Below are positions 45,470-54,736 of a stretch of 64,000 bases of DNA, piece by piece. Every line of letters begins with the position of its first letter. Position 1 is the stretch's first letter. This DNA is from Streptomyces sp. ML-6. GTDB lineage: Bacteria > Actinomycetota > Actinomycetes > Streptomycetales > Streptomycetaceae. Where the stretch lies: NCBI RefSeq assembly GCF_030116705.1, contig NZ_JAOTIK010000001.1, forward strand, positions 4,182,501 through 4,246,500, written 5' to 3'. The notes beneath the pieces were generated by a model. It saw nothing but the letters and a program-made list of their open reading frames with translations. It ran no database searches and was not told the origin of the DNA. A program made the translations under genes and the position numbers.

Positions 45470-46555
45470 TCAGCGGCCGGTCTTCGGGGCCTTCCAGCGG
45501 GCGATGCCGCGGGCCACCAGGTTGAGGATCATGACGAAGGCGATCAGGACCAGCGCGGCGGCCCAGGCACGGTCGTACGACTGTTCGGTACCGACCTTGT
45601 ACTGCTCCCAGATGTAGAAGGGGAGCGAGGACTGTGCGCCCTGGAACGGGTTGGAGTTGATCAGCTGGCTGCCGAAGACCAGCAGCATGATCGGCGCGGT
45701 CTCACCGGCGATACGGGCGATCGCGAGCATCACACCGGTGGTGATGCCGCCGATCGCGGTCGGGAGGACCACCTTCAGGATGGTGCGCCACTTCGGGACG
45801 CCGAGGGCGAGCGAGGCCTCGCGCAGCTCGTTCGGGACGAGCTTGAGCATCTCCTCGGTGGAGCGGACCACGACCGGGATCATCAGGATCGTGAGCGCCA
45901 GCGCACCCATCAGACCGGACGGCTGGATCTCCGCCATCAGCATGAGGGAGAGGATGAAGAGGCCCGCGACGATGGACGGGATGCCCGTCATGACGTCGAC
46001 GAAGAAGGTCACGGCCCTGGCCAGGGCGCCCTTGCCGTACTCCACCAGGTAGACGGCGGTCAGCATGCCGAGGGGAGCGGAGATCAGGGTGGCGATGCCT
46101 ACCTGCTCCAGCGTCCCGATCAGCGCGTGGTAGACACCGCCGGTCGCTTCGGAGCCGAGCACCCCGGCCATCGAGTGGCTCAGGAAGTAGCCGTCCAGGC
46201 GCTCCGCGCCGCGGCTGACCGTCGTCCACAGGAGCGAGGCGAGCGGTACGACGGCGAGCAGGAAGCACACCCAGACGATGCTGGTGGCGAGCCGGTCCTT
46301 GGCCTGGCGCCGGTTCTCGACGACCGAGGTCGTGACGTACGAGATGAGCACGAAGAGCAGGGCGGAGAACAGGCCCCACTGGGTGCGGCTCTGCCAGCCG
46401 GCCGCGGCGCCGATGCCCACGCCCAGCACGATCGCGACGGCCGCGAAGGCGAGCGGGGCCCAGCGGGGGAGCGTCCGGCTGCTCAGACCGTGCGGGCGGG
46501 CGGGCGCCGCCGGGACGGGCCGCTCCTGGATGTCGGTGTTCACTGCCTGGCTCAT
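45470..46555 (-). CDS. pstA: Phosphate ABC transporter permease PstA
   Basis: A 361-residue permease with an extended N-terminus and about eight transmembrane segments. The coupling EAA motif LREASLALGVPKWRTILKVV is followed by GETAPIMLLVFG. Its ATG overlaps the stop of pstC (ATGA), giving coupled translation. Forms the membrane channel with PstC. Confidence 0.96.
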   Translation of the reverse strand: MSQAVNTDIQERPVPAAPARPHGLSSRTLPRWAPLAFAAVAIVLGVGIGAAAGWQSRTQWGLFSALLFVLISYVTTSVVENRRQAKDRLATSIVWVCFLLAVVPLASLLWTTVSRGAERLDGYFLSHSMAGVLGSEATGGVYHALIGTLEQVGIATLISAPLGMLTAVYLVEYGKGALARAVTFFVDVMTGIPSIVAGLFILSLMLMAEIQPSGLMGALALTILMIPVVVRSTEEMLKLVPNELREASLALGVPKWRTILKVVLPTAIGGITTGVMLAIARIAGETAPIMLLVFGSQLINSNPFQGAQSSLPFYIWEQYKVGTEQSYDRAWAAALVLIAFVMILNLVARGIARWKAPKTGR

Positions 46556-47547
46556 GCGTTGGCCCCCGAGTACTCCTTGCGGCGGGCGATGATGAGCCGG
46601 GCCGCGCCGTTGACCAGCAGGGTGAGGACGAAGAGGACGAGACCCGAGGCGACCAGGGCGTCGCGCCCGAACTGGTCGGCCTCGTCGAACCGCGCGGCGA
46701 TGTTCTGGGCGAACGTTCCGCCGCCCGGGTTGAGCAGGTGCGCGGAGATGACGAAGCTCGGCGACAGGACCGTGGCGACGGCCATCGTCTCGCCGAGTGC
46801 CCGGCCCAGGCCCAGCATCGAGGCGGAGATCACGCCGGAGCGGCCGAAGGGCAGCACCGAGAGGCGGATGACCTCCCAGCGGGTCGCGCCCAGCGCGAGG
46901 GCGGCCTCCTCGTTCATCCTCGGGACCTGGAGGAAGACCTCGCGGCTGACGCTGGTCACGATCGGCAGGATCATGATCGCGAGCAGGATGCCGACGGTGA
47001 AGAGCGAGCGGGCGACGCCGACCTCGGTCTTCTCGAAGATGTACGTCCAGCCGAAGAACTGGTCGAGCCAGAGGTTCAGGCCCTCCAGGTACGGCACGAG
47101 GAAGAGGGCGCCCCAGATGCCGTACACGATGCTCGGCACTGCGGCGAGCAGGTCGACGACGTAGGCGAGGGGCGCGGCCAGCTTGCGCGGTGCGTAGTGC
47201 GAGATGAACAGGGCGATGCCGACGGCGACCGGGACGGCGATGACCATCGCGATGACCGAGCTGACGACGGTGCCGAAGAGGAGGACCGCGATGCCGAAGA
47301 CCGGCGGGTCGCCGGCCGGGTTCCAGTCGAAGGTGGTGAAGAAGTTGCCCTCGTCCTTGGAGATGGCCAGCGAGGCGCGGTAGGTGAGGAACACGGCGAT
47401 CGACGCCATGATCACGAGCAGCAGTACGCCCGAGCCGGTCGAGAGGCTCAGGAAGACCTTGTCGCCCGCGCGTCCGGTCTTCTGACCGGTGCGCTTGCGC
47501 GCCGGCGGCGCGGCGGGCGGCGTTTCTATCGGTGTGGTGGAAGCCAT
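46552..47547 (-). CDS. pstC: Phosphate ABC transporter permease PstC
   Basis: A 331-residue permease starting MASTTPIE at ATG 47547; an open frame continues upstream but lacks coding character. Six transmembrane segments and the EAA motif NEEAALALGATRWEVIRL then GLGRALGETMAVATV identify PstC. It follows pstS after 219 bp that contain an inverted repeat. Confidence 0.96.
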   Translation of the reverse strand: MASTTPIETPPAAPPARKRTGQKTGRAGDKVFLSLSTGSGVLLLVIMASIAVFLTYRASLAISKDEGNFFTTFDWNPAGDPPVFGIAVLLFGTVVSSVIAMVIAVPVAVGIALFISHYAPRKLAAPLAYVVDLLAAVPSIVYGIWGALFLVPYLEGLNLWLDQFFGWTYIFEKTEVGVARSLFTVGILLAIMILPIVTSVSREVFLQVPRMNEEAALALGATRWEVIRLSVLPFGRSGVISASMLGLGRALGETMAVATVLSPSFVISAHLLNPGGGTFAQNIAARFDEADQFGRDALVASGLVLFVLTLLVNGAARLIIARRKEYSGANA

Positions 47548-47710
47548 GGTCTTTCCGGTCTGTGTGGGGGAGCGGCGTCGGCTCCCCTGGCGGCGGTGCA
47601 CCGGATGGGTGGTGGCGGCCGGTCCGGAGGGGTGCGCCGGACCGGTTCGCCGGGTGTTGCCCCGGGGCCGCCGGGCCGTGTGCCCGGCGGCGTGCTCGGT
47701 CGCCCACGAG

Positions 47711-47747
47711 GGAGCACTCACGAGAGAGCGCTTGCGAGGGAGTGCTC
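47711..47747 (-). terminator. Possible attenuator between pstS and pstC
   Basis: GAGCACTC and GAGTGCTC form an 8-bp inverted repeat around a 20-nt loop in the 219-bp pstS-pstC gap, with further GGGAGTGCTxxCGAG copies nearby. It could lower expression of pstCAB relative to pstS, as the binding protein is needed in excess. Tentative. Confidence 0.4.
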
Positions 47748-47766
47748 GCGGGAGGGGCGGGAGTGC

Positions 47767-48897
47767 TTACGAGAGGGACGCGATGGTCTCGCGGACCTTG
47801 GCGTTGATCTCGGCCGGGATCGGCGCGTAGCCGGCCTCGCCGAGGAGCTTCTGGCCCTCGTCACCGGCGGTGTAGTTCAGGAAGGACTTGACCGTGGAGA
47901 GGGTCTCGGGCTTGTTGCCCTTGTCGCAGACGACCTCGTAGGTCACCAGGACGAGCGGGTAGGCGCCCTCGGCCTTGGTGGCGTAGTCCAGCTCCAGGGC
48001 CAGGTCCTTGCCGGTGCCCTTGATCTTGGCGGCGGCGATGGCCTTGGAGGCGTTCTCCGAGGTGGCCTTGACCGGGGCGGCGCCACCGGTGTCGATGTCG
48101 ACGGTGGAGATCGACTGCGAGGTGGCGTAGCTGAGCTCGAAGTAGCCGATCGCGCCGTCGACCTGCTTCACCTGGGCGGCGACACCGGAGGAGTTGGACG
48201 CGGACTGGCCACCGGGGGCCGGCCACTTCTTCTCGGCCTCGTACTTCCACTCGTTCGGGGCGGCGGCACCGAGGTACTTGCCGAGGTTCTGCGTGGTGCC
48301 GGAGTCCTCGGAGCGGTGGAAGGCCTGGATGTCCTTGTCCGGAAGCTCGGTGCCGCTGTTGAGCTTGGCGATCGCCGGGTCGTTCCACTTCTTGATCTTG
48401 TTATCGAAGATCTTGGCGAGGGTGGGGGCGTCCAGCGTCAGGCTGTCGACGCCCTCCAGGTTGTAACCGATGGCGACCGGGCCGCCGACCATCGGGAGGT
48501 TGATGCCCTGGCCGCCCTTGCACATCTTCTTCGACTCGGCGACCTCCTCGGGCTTCAGCGCCGAGTCCGTACCGGCGAAGCCGACGGTGCCCTGGTTGAA
48601 GGCGACGATGCCTTCGCCGGAGGACGACGACTTGTAGTTGACCTCGACGCCGGAGCAGCCCGCCATGTAGTTCTTGACCCAGAGGTCCATGGCGAGCTTC
48701 TGCGCGCTGGAGCCGGAGGCGAGGAGCTTGCCCTTGGCGTCGTCGCACTTGATGTTCGACGCGGCGCTCGTCTTGCCGCCGTCGCCGGTGGAGCCGCTGT
48801 TGTCGTCCGAACCGCACGCCGTGAGGACCAGGGCGCCGGAGACGGCGAGGGCACCGAGCGCGGTGGCACGAAGCCGGTTCTTGCGCTGAAGCTTCAC
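47767..48897 (-). CDS. pstS: Phosphate-binding lipoprotein PstS
   Basis: A 376-residue solute-binding lipoprotein: lipobox VLTACG (C28), phosphate-contact motifs ASGSSAQKLA, GFAGTDSAL and HRSEDSGTTQNL. It delivers phosphate to PstCA. GTG start with GGAAGGA upstream. A PHO-box-like array lies about 120-155 nt upstream on the same strand, indicating PhoR-PhoP control. Confidence 0.97.
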   Translation of the reverse strand: MKLQRKNRLRATALGALAVSGALVLTACGSDDNSGSTGDGGKTSAASNIKCDDAKGKLLASGSSAQKLAMDLWVKNYMAGCSGVEVNYKSSSSGEGIVAFNQGTVGFAGTDSALKPEEVAESKKMCKGGQGINLPMVGGPVAIGYNLEGVDSLTLDAPTLAKIFDNKIKKWNDPAIAKLNSGTELPDKDIQAFHRSEDSGTTQNLGKYLGAAAPNEWKYEAEKKWPAPGGQSASNSSGVAAQVKQVDGAIGYFELSYATSQSISTVDIDTGGAAPVKATSENASKAIAAAKIKGTGKDLALELDYATKAEGAYPLVLVTYEVVCDKGNKPETLSTVKSFLNYTAGDEGQKLLGEAGYAPIPAEINAKVRETIASLS

Positions 48898-49014
48898 TTT
48901 CGGGTGTTCCTTCCAGGAGCCGCCGAGGTCTTTTCGTTCTTACGACGGCGTGCGATGTGGTGGGTGCTCCGGCCTCGCGCCGCGCACCGTGCACTGCCGA
49001 AGTTAGGCAGGACA

Positions 49015-49054
49015 GGTGAAGTGGCCTACGGGGGAGAGTGAACGGAAGGTGAAC
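49015..49054 (-). promoter_or_regulatory. PHO box array upstream of pstS
   Basis: On the minus strand GTTCACC (49048-49054) and GTTCACT (49037-49043) are spaced exactly 11 nt, with a further CTTCACC at 49015-49021, two 11-nt steps on. This is the PhoP direct-repeat unit of Streptomyces (GTTCACC-N4). Confidence 0.85.
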
Positions 49055-49105
49055 CGTGCGGGGCGACGTGGTTCCGGCGCGCGGGGGTGCGCCTGGACGC
49101 CCGGG

Positions 49106-49173
49106 CCGTCACGGGGTACGGGGTGCGGGACGCCTGGCGGCCCGTTACGGGGTACGGGCTGTGGGACGCCCGG
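49106..49173. repeat. Two 32-nt direct repeats, 36-nt period
   Basis: CCGT[C/T]ACGGGGTACGGG followed by GTG[C/-]GGGACGCC occurs at 49106 and 49142, just after the Nudix gene stop. It is probably a duplication of intergenic sequence. Confidence 0.6.
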
Positions 49174-49190
49174 GCCGTACGGGCGCGTCC

Positions 49191-49772
49191 TCAGCCGCCG
49201 GACGTGGATGTGCGGCCGGGGTGGTCCGGGCGGCCGTCGGGCAGGGTGGTGAGCAGGGCGTCGAGCACGTCCCGGTCGCGGTCCTGGGTGAGCCGGGCGC
49301 GGGCCGCCGCGGGGGAGAGCCAGCACATCCGGTCCACCTCGCTGCCGGGCACGAAGGTGCCGCCGGTCGCCTCGGCGGCCCAGTAGAAGACCTCCTTGGG
49401 GCGGCCGTCGACGAGGTAGCGGACCGTGGGCAGCGGGGCGCCGGGTATGCAGTGGTGGCCGGTCTCCTCCAGCACCTCGCGCCGGGCGGCCGCCGGCGCC
49501 GACTCGCCGCGCTTCAGCTTCCCCTTGGGATGCGACCAGTCGTCGTAACGGGGCCGGTGGACCAGACAGATCTCCAGCTCGCCGGAGCGCTCGGCGCGCC
49601 GCCACAGCACGCACCCCGCGGCGAGCACCGGCCCGCGCTCACGGGTGTCCGGGGCCTGCCCGGACGACTCCCGGGCACACTCGGACGGCTCCGGGCCCCC
49701 GTCCCGGCCGTGGGCAGCAGTGAGGTCCCGGTCCCCGTCCCGCCCCCCGGTGCCGTGCCCGGTCCCGTTCAT
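49191..49772 (-). CDS. Nudix hydrolase
   Basis: A 193-residue protein with a full Nudix box, G84 to G105 (G-x5-E-x7-RE-V-x-EE-x-G), preceded by RPRYDDWSHPKGKLKRGE. The first 45 residues are low complexity. The start ATG overlaps the CHAD gene stop (ATGA), so it is coupled to it and to ppk. Location beside polyphosphate genes suggests hydrolysis of a (poly)phosphorylated nucleotide such as diadenosine polyphosphate or an oxidised nucleotide; unproven. Confidence 0.9.
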   Translation of the reverse strand: MNGTGHGTGGRDGDRDLTAAHGRDGGPEPSECARESSGQAPDTRERGPVLAAGCVLWRRAERSGELEICLVHRPRYDDWSHPKGKLKRGESAPAAARREVLEETGHHCIPGAPLPTVRYLVDGRPKEVFYWAAEATGGTFVPGSEVDRMCWLSPAAARARLTQDRDRDVLDALLTTLPDGRPDHPGRTSTSGG

Positions 49773-50779
49773 GGCCCGGCCACGGCCGCGGAGGCGTACG
49801 GCCAGCTCTCCCGGAACACGCCGCGGGCCGCCTCCACCTCGTGCCGCTGGTCGGCGTGGAGCACCCCGAGGGCGTACGCGGTCGCGGGGGCGATGCGGGG
49901 GGTGCGGGCCGCCGACGACGCCGCCGCGGCGGCCTCCGCCGCGTCCCGGTGCAGGTCCAGCGCGCGGCCCGCCGAGGCCAGGACCGGATCGGGGACGCCC
50001 CGCACCACCTCGTGGGCGTACCGGTGCAGCCGCAGCAGCAGCCGGGCCCGGTGCCAGGGCGCGTCCTGCGCCTCGTTGTACGGTTCGGCCGTCTTGTCCG
50101 AGGGGAGTGCCGCCACCGCGCCGAGCAGCTGCTGTTCGGCCCGGTCGGCGGGGCCGTACAGCATCTCCTCGGCCGACGCCCCGGCCGAGGCGGCGAGCGG
50201 CACCTCCGAGGCGAGCAGGGCCACGGCGTCGGCCACCGCGTGGAAGCGGGCGGAGCCGAGCGCCTGGAGCGCCGCGGAGTGGGCCCGGGTCCGGGCGAGG
50301 GTCAGCTGCCGTTCGAGGAGCGCCCCGGCGCGGGCGGCGCCGACACCGAGGGCGGCGCGCTCCTTGTCCCCGGCGGTGTCGGAGCCCTTGCGGGCGGCGG
50401 CGGGCAGCGAAGTACCGGACAGCGAGGTACCGGACAGTGCGTGCAGTGCTTCGAGGAGCCGGTTCAGCCGGGTCGCGTAGGCGTGTTCCCGGGCCAGGGT
50501 GCCCGAGAGCCAGGCCAGTTCGGTGCGCAGCTGCTCGGCCCAGGCGGTGTCCAGCACCGCCCGGAAGGTGTGCAGCGTGCCGCTGATCCGGCGGGCCGAG
50601 CGGCGCAGCGCCACCGAGGCGTGCTCGGCGCCGAGGCCGCCGGCGTCGGTGGGGGCGCTGCTCTCCCGGTGCAGGCGCAGGCTGCGGAGGAATTCGGCGG
50701 CCTGTTCCTGGAGGTAGGGCGCGAGCACCGCACCCGCCGTGAGGTCCGCCTGCGTCGTCTGGTGGTCATGGCGTCGCAC
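49769..50779 (-). CDS. CHAD domain protein
   Basis: A 336-residue helical protein of the CHAD family, which binds polyphosphate through conserved His/Arg/Lys. Visible parts: [36 protein letters not shown] and [21 protein letters not shown] 50779 is used because GGAGG lies 7 nt before it; it overlaps the end of ppk by 14 nt. An ATG seven codons upstream is possible. Probably associates with polyphosphate granules made by Ppk. Confidence 0.9.
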   Translation of the reverse strand: MRRHDHQTTQADLTAGAVLAPYLQEQAAEFLRSLRLHRESSAPTDAGGLGAEHASVALRRSARRISGTLHTFRAVLDTAWAEQLRTELAWLSGTLAREHAYATRLNRLLEALHALSGTSLSGTSLPAAARKGSDTAGDKERAALGVGAARAGALLERQLTLARTRAHSAALQALGSARFHAVADAVALLASEVPLAASAGASAEEMLYGPADRAEQQLLGAVAALPSDKTAEPYNEAQDAPWHRARLLLRLHRYAHEVVRGVPDPVLASAGRALDLHRDAAEAAAAASSAARTPRIAPATAYALGVLHADQRHEVEAARGVFRESWPYASAAVAGP

Positions 50780-53021
50780 GCCGGCGCCTCCGGGCGTCAA
50801 TGAGCATTTCCTGTACGTGCCGCAGCGGTTGGCCCTCCGCGTCCGTGGCGTGCCGGGTCCAGTTCCCGTCGGGACCCAGGTGCCAGGAGGAGGTGGTGTC
50901 GGCCATGCCGGTCTCCAGGAGACGGCTGAGCGCGGCGCGATGGGCGGGGTCGGTGACCCGGACCAGTGCTTCGATCCGGCGGTCGAGGTTGCGGTGCATC
51001 ATGTCGGCGCTGCCGAACCACACTTCGGGTTCGCCGCCGTTGCCGAACGCGAAGAGCCGGGAGTGTTCGAGGAAGCGGCCCAGGACGGAACGGACCCGGA
51101 TGTTCTCGGAGAGGCCGGGGACGCCGGGGCGGATCGCGCAGATGCCGCGCACCCAGATGTCCACCGGCACGCCGGCCATCGCGGCCCGGTAGCAGGCGTC
51201 GACGATCGCTTCGTCGACCATCGAGTTGACCTTGATGCGGACGTAGGCGGTCCGTCCGGCCCGCTGGTGGCTGATCTCCTTGTTGATCCGGGCGATCAGC
51301 CCGTCGCGCAGGGACTTCGGCGCGACCAGGAGACGGCGGTAGGTCTCGCGGCGGGAGTAGCCGGAGAGCCGGTTGAAGAGGTCGGAGAGGTCCGCGCCGA
51401 CCTGCGGGTCCGCGGTCAGCAGGCCGAGGTCCTCGTACAGCCGGGCCGTCTTGGGGTGGTAGTTGCCGGTGCCGACGTGGGAGTAGCGGCGCAGGGTGTC
51501 GCCCTCCTGCCGGACGACGAGCGAGAGCTTGCAGTGGGTCTTGAGGCCGACGAGTCCGTAGACGACGTGGCAGCCGGCCTCCTCCAGCTTGCGGGCCCAC
51601 TTGATGTTGGCCTGCTCGTCGAAGCGGGCCTTGATCTCGACGAGGACGAGGACCTGCTTGCCGGATTCGGCGGCGTCGATCAGGGCGTCCACGATCGGCG
51701 AGTCGCCCGACGTCCGGTACAGCGTCTGCTTGATGGCGAGGACGTCGGGGTCGCTCGCCGCCTGTTCCAGGAAGGCCTGGACGGAGGTGGAGAACGAGTC
51801 GTAGGGGTGGTGCAGGAGCACGTCGCGTTCGCGCAGCGCGGCGAAGATGTCGGGCGCGGAGGCGGATTCGACCTCGGCGAGGTCACGGTGGGTGCCGGCG
51901 ACGAACTTGGGGTACTTCAGCTCGGACCGGTCCAGGGAGGCTATGCCGAACAGCCCGGTGAGGTCGAGCGGTCCGGGCAGCGGGTAGACCTCGGCGTCGG
52001 ACACCTTCAGCTCGCGGACCAGCAGGTCGAGCACGTACGGGTCGATGGACTCCTCGACCTCCAGGCGGACCGGCGGGCCGAAGCGGCGCCGCATGAGCTC
52101 CTTCTCCAGGGCCTTGAGGAGGTTCTCGGCGTCGTCCTCCTCGACCTCCAGGTCCTCGTTCCTGGTGACCCGGAACATGTGGTGGGCGAGGACCTCCATG
52201 CCCGGGAAGAGCTCTTCGAGGTGGGCGGCGATCACGTCCTCTATGGGCACGTACCGCTGCGGCGACGCCTCCAGGAAGCGGGTCAGCAGCGGCGGCACCT
52301 TGACCCGGGCGAAGTGACGGTGGCCGCTGACCGGGTTGCGTACGACGACGGCGAGGTTGAGCGAGAGCCCGGAGATGTACGGGAAGGGGTGCGCCGGGTC
52401 GACGGCGAGGGGGGTCAGCACGGGGAAGACCCGCTGCCGGAAGAAGGTGAACAGGCGGGCCTGCTCCTTCTCGGTCAGCTCGGGCCAGCGGATCAGCTGG
52501 ATGCCCTCGTCGGACAGGGCGGGGGCGATGTCCTGCTGGTAGCAGGCGGCGTGCCGGGCCATGAGCTCGCGCGAGCGGGTCCAGATCAGGTCGAGGACCT
52601 CGCGGGGCTGGAGCCCGGAGGCGGACCGGGTGGCGACACCGGTGGCGATGCGGCGCTTCAGCCCGGCGACCCGGACCATGAAGAACTCGTCCAGGTTCGA
52701 GGCGAAGATGGCGAGGAAATTGGCCCGCTCGAGGAGGGGCGTCGCCGGGTCCTCCGCCAGTTCGAGCACCCGTTCGTTGAACGCGAGCCAACTGCGTTCC
52801 CGGTCCAGGAAACGGCCCTGGGGCAGTTCGTCGCCGTCCACATCGGGTTCGTACGCGTCGGCGTCGTTGTCGAGGTCGGGATCCAGGTCGGCCGCGGTGG
52901 ACAGCGCGGCACCGTTGGAGGATGCGGTGGCTATGGCGTGCGGCCGGTGCGCGGCCAGTGAGCCGACCGACGGCTGCACGGCGGGCTGGACCGGGACCTC
53001 GGAGCTGGGCTGCTGGCTCAT
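50766..53021 (-). CDS. ppk: Polyphosphate kinase Ppk (PPK1)
   Basis: A 751-residue PPK1. A low-complexity N-terminus ([13 protein letters not shown]) is followed by [50 protein letters not shown] and the autophosphorylation motif [13 protein letters not shown] with the catalytic His pair. It transfers the gamma-phosphate of ATP to polyphosphate, reversibly. ATG 53021 matches the usual start. First gene of a ppk-CHAD-Nudix operon with overlapping junctions. Confidence 0.96.
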   Translation of the reverse strand: MSQQPSSEVPVQPAVQPSVGSLAAHRPHAIATASSNGAALSTAADLDPDLDNDADAYEPDVDGDELPQGRFLDRERSWLAFNERVLELAEDPATPLLERANFLAIFASNLDEFFMVRVAGLKRRIATGVATRSASGLQPREVLDLIWTRSRELMARHAACYQQDIAPALSDEGIQLIRWPELTEKEQARLFTFFRQRVFPVLTPLAVDPAHPFPYISGLSLNLAVVVRNPVSGHRHFARVKVPPLLTRFLEASPQRYVPIEDVIAAHLEELFPGMEVLAHHMFRVTRNEDLEVEEDDAENLLKALEKELMRRRFGPPVRLEVEESIDPYVLDLLVRELKVSDAEVYPLPGPLDLTGLFGIASLDRSELKYPKFVAGTHRDLAEVESASAPDIFAALRERDVLLHHPYDSFSTSVQAFLEQAASDPDVLAIKQTLYRTSGDSPIVDALIDAAESGKQVLVLVEIKARFDEQANIKWARKLEEAGCHVVYGLVGLKTHCKLSLVVRQEGDTLRRYSHVGTGNYHPKTARLYEDLGLLTADPQVGADLSDLFNRLSGYSRRETYRRLLVAPKSLRDGLIARINKEISHQRAGRTAYVRIKVNSMVDEAIVDACYRAAMAGVPVDIWVRGICAIRPGVPGLSENIRVRSVLGRFLEHSRLFAFGNGGEPEVWFGSADMMHRNLDRRIEALVRVTDPAHRAALSRLLETGMADTTSSWHLGPDGNWTRHATDAEGQPLRHVQEMLIDARRRRRATP

Positions 53022-53285
53022 GGACCCATTGTTCCGCGCGGATGGCTCCAAGGGCGCGCCGGAGGGGGTGGAGATCGTGGGAAACGCGGAGCTCACGGCG
53101 CCCGTACGGCTCGCACGACCCGACGGGTGCGCGCGGTCGCCGCCGGGATCTCTCCCGTTGCGGGGGGTCGGCACGGCTGGCTGCATCCTGCAAGGTTGGC
53201 AAGCGCTTCTGAATGGCCGGTAACGGCGACATGACGTGCAGGAAGCGGTGTGGCGTGCGCGAGCTGTGCGCGGGGCGTGTGCGCA

Positions 53286-53450
53286 GGGGCGTACGGGGTG
53301 GTACGGGGCGTGTGCTCAGGGGTGTACGAGGCCTGCGGGGCGTACGGGGCGTACAGGGCGTACGGGGCGTACAGGGCGTACGGGGTGTACGGGGCGTACG
53401 GGGTGTACGGGGCGTACGGGGCGTACGGGCGTACGGGGCGTGCGGGGCCT
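53286..53450. repeat. 9-bp tandem repeat array GCGTACGGG
   Basis: From 53337 to about 53445 the 9-bp unit GGCGTACGG/GGTGTACGG/GGCGTACAG repeats about twelve times almost without break, with degenerate copies back to 53286. CGTACG is itself palindromic, so the array can form many small hairpins. Confidence 0.85.
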
Positions 53451-53463
53451 GCCCCGTACGCCC
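53438..53463 (-). terminator. Hairpin downstream of mshD
   Basis: GGCGTGCGGGG and CCCCGTACGCC form an 11-bp stem (one G-T pair) with a short CCTG loop, about 20 nt after the mshD stop and at the edge of the 9-bp array. Confidence 0.55.
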
Positions 53464-53481
53464 CGCCGGCATGCCCCCGGC

Positions 53482-54405
53482 TCAGGACTCCGTGCGGTAC
53501 ATCAGGTCCACCTCGTGCGTGGCGAAGCCCATCCGTTCGTAGACGGCCAGGGCCGCCTTGTTGTCCGCGTCCACGTAGAGCATCGCGGTCGGCAGCCCCT
53601 CGGCGGCCAGGTGGCGCAGCCCGGTCGCGGTGAGCGCCTTGCCGAGCCCGCCGCCCTGCGCGTCGGGCCGGATGCCGACCACGTACACCTCGCCGAGCTG
53701 CTCCTCGGCGTGCACCTTCGTCCAGTGGAAGCCGATCAGCTCGCCGTCGCGCTCGGCCAGGAAGAAGCCCTTCGGGTCGAACCAGGGCTCCGCCTTGCGG
53801 TCGTCCAGGTCGCGCTGGGTCAGCGAGCCCTGCTCCGGGTGGTGGGCGAAGGCGGCGCGGTTCACCGCGAGCCAGGCGGCGTCGTCCTCGCCGGGCACGA
53901 AGGTGCGGATGGTGACGCCGGGCGGCAGCACCGGTTCCGCGATGTCCAGCGGCACCAACGGTCGCCGCAGCTGCCGCAGTTCGCGGAAGAGCGAGAGGCC
54001 GAGGACCTGGGAGAGGTGCCGCGCCGCGGACTTCCCGCCGTGCGCCCACACCCGCAGCCGCTTCCCGGTCGTGGCGAGCAGCGCCGCGCCCAGCGCCCGC
54101 CCGTGCCCCTGCCCGCGGTACGCCGGGTGCACGACCAGCTCGGCGGCCGGGGCCTCGACGGGGTCGGTGTCCTCCAGCTGCGCGTATCCGACCAGGGTGG
54201 TTCCACTGAGGAGCAGCAGGTGCCGCACGCCTTCCCGCCGCCCGCCCCGCAACTGCAGCCGCCCCTGCTCGGACACGGCCTGCCTGCCGTCGGACCGGGC
54301 AGCCTCCGCGAGCAGGTCCGACACGGCTGCGGCCTGCTCGGGGGAGAGCTCGTCGAGCGTCCGGATCTCGCGTCCGGGAGCGGGGAGAGGTACGTCAGTC
54401 GTCAT
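53482..54405 (-). CDS. mshD: Mycothiol synthase MshD
   Basis: A 307-residue protein with two GNAT domains. The degenerate N-terminal one contains AELVVHPAYRGQGHGRALG; the active C-terminal one contains VYVVGIRPDAQGGGLGKALTATGL and YVDADNKAALAVYERMGF. The linker RKAEPWFDPKGFFLAERDG and the end HEVDLMYR are diagnostic of MshD. It acetylates cysteinyl-glucosaminyl-inositol, the last step of mycothiol synthesis in actinobacteria. Confidence 0.95.
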   Translation of the reverse strand: MTTDVPLPAPGREIRTLDELSPEQAAAVSDLLAEAARSDGRQAVSEQGRLQLRGGRREGVRHLLLLSGTTLVGYAQLEDTDPVEAPAAELVVHPAYRGQGHGRALGAALLATTGKRLRVWAHGGKSAARHLSQVLGLSLFRELRQLRRPLVPLDIAEPVLPPGVTIRTFVPGEDDAAWLAVNRAAFAHHPEQGSLTQRDLDDRKAEPWFDPKGFFLAERDGELIGFHWTKVHAEEQLGEVYVVGIRPDAQGGGLGKALTATGLRHLAAEGLPTAMLYVDADNKAALAVYERMGFATHEVDLMYRTES

Positions 54406-54736
54406 GTCACGAGCCTACGGCGACGGGGCTGTGGCGGGGAGGGATGCGGGTGCGGTCGGGTGGCGGGCGCTTCGGTGCTCAGCCGGTGGTCTGCGGCGCG
54501 CCCACGGGAGCGGGATCGGCGAGTGGTCGGGCCGGGTGCGTTTTCAGCACGTTCGTCCGTATCTCGACTGCCCCGTACGAGTGATGCGTTCCGCCTGATA
54601 CCGATATCCCCCGCATGGCAACCAGTTCGTAACCCCGAACACCTGTCGCGCTACGCGCGTTGACCCTAGGCTGCGGCACGAAGTCTCCAGACTCGTCACC
54701 ACCTTCGAACCTCCCGCTGAACTCACAAGGGGACCG

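Larger units (their letters stand above)
53022..53481. other. Intergenic region between ppk and mshD
   Basis: 460 bp without a gene. It holds the ppk promoter region (no clear PHO box found) and the 9-bp repeat array described separately. Plus-strand frames through the repeats encode only (RGV)n-type strings. Confidence 0.5.

Noticed and set aside
53286..53450. CRISPR-like array
   Set aside because: Units are 9 bp and contiguous without spacers; no cas genes in the window.
53236..54663. A plus-strand frame encoding RTGRTGRTG- and RGVRGV-type repeats
   Set aside because: It results from the 9-bp DNA repeat and then runs antisense to mshD; no independent coding evidence.
54600..54736. PHO box ahead of the 5'-nucleotidase gene
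   Set aside because: AGTTCGTAAC followed by CCCGAACACC looks vaguely similar, but there is no GTTCACC pair at 11-nt spacing.
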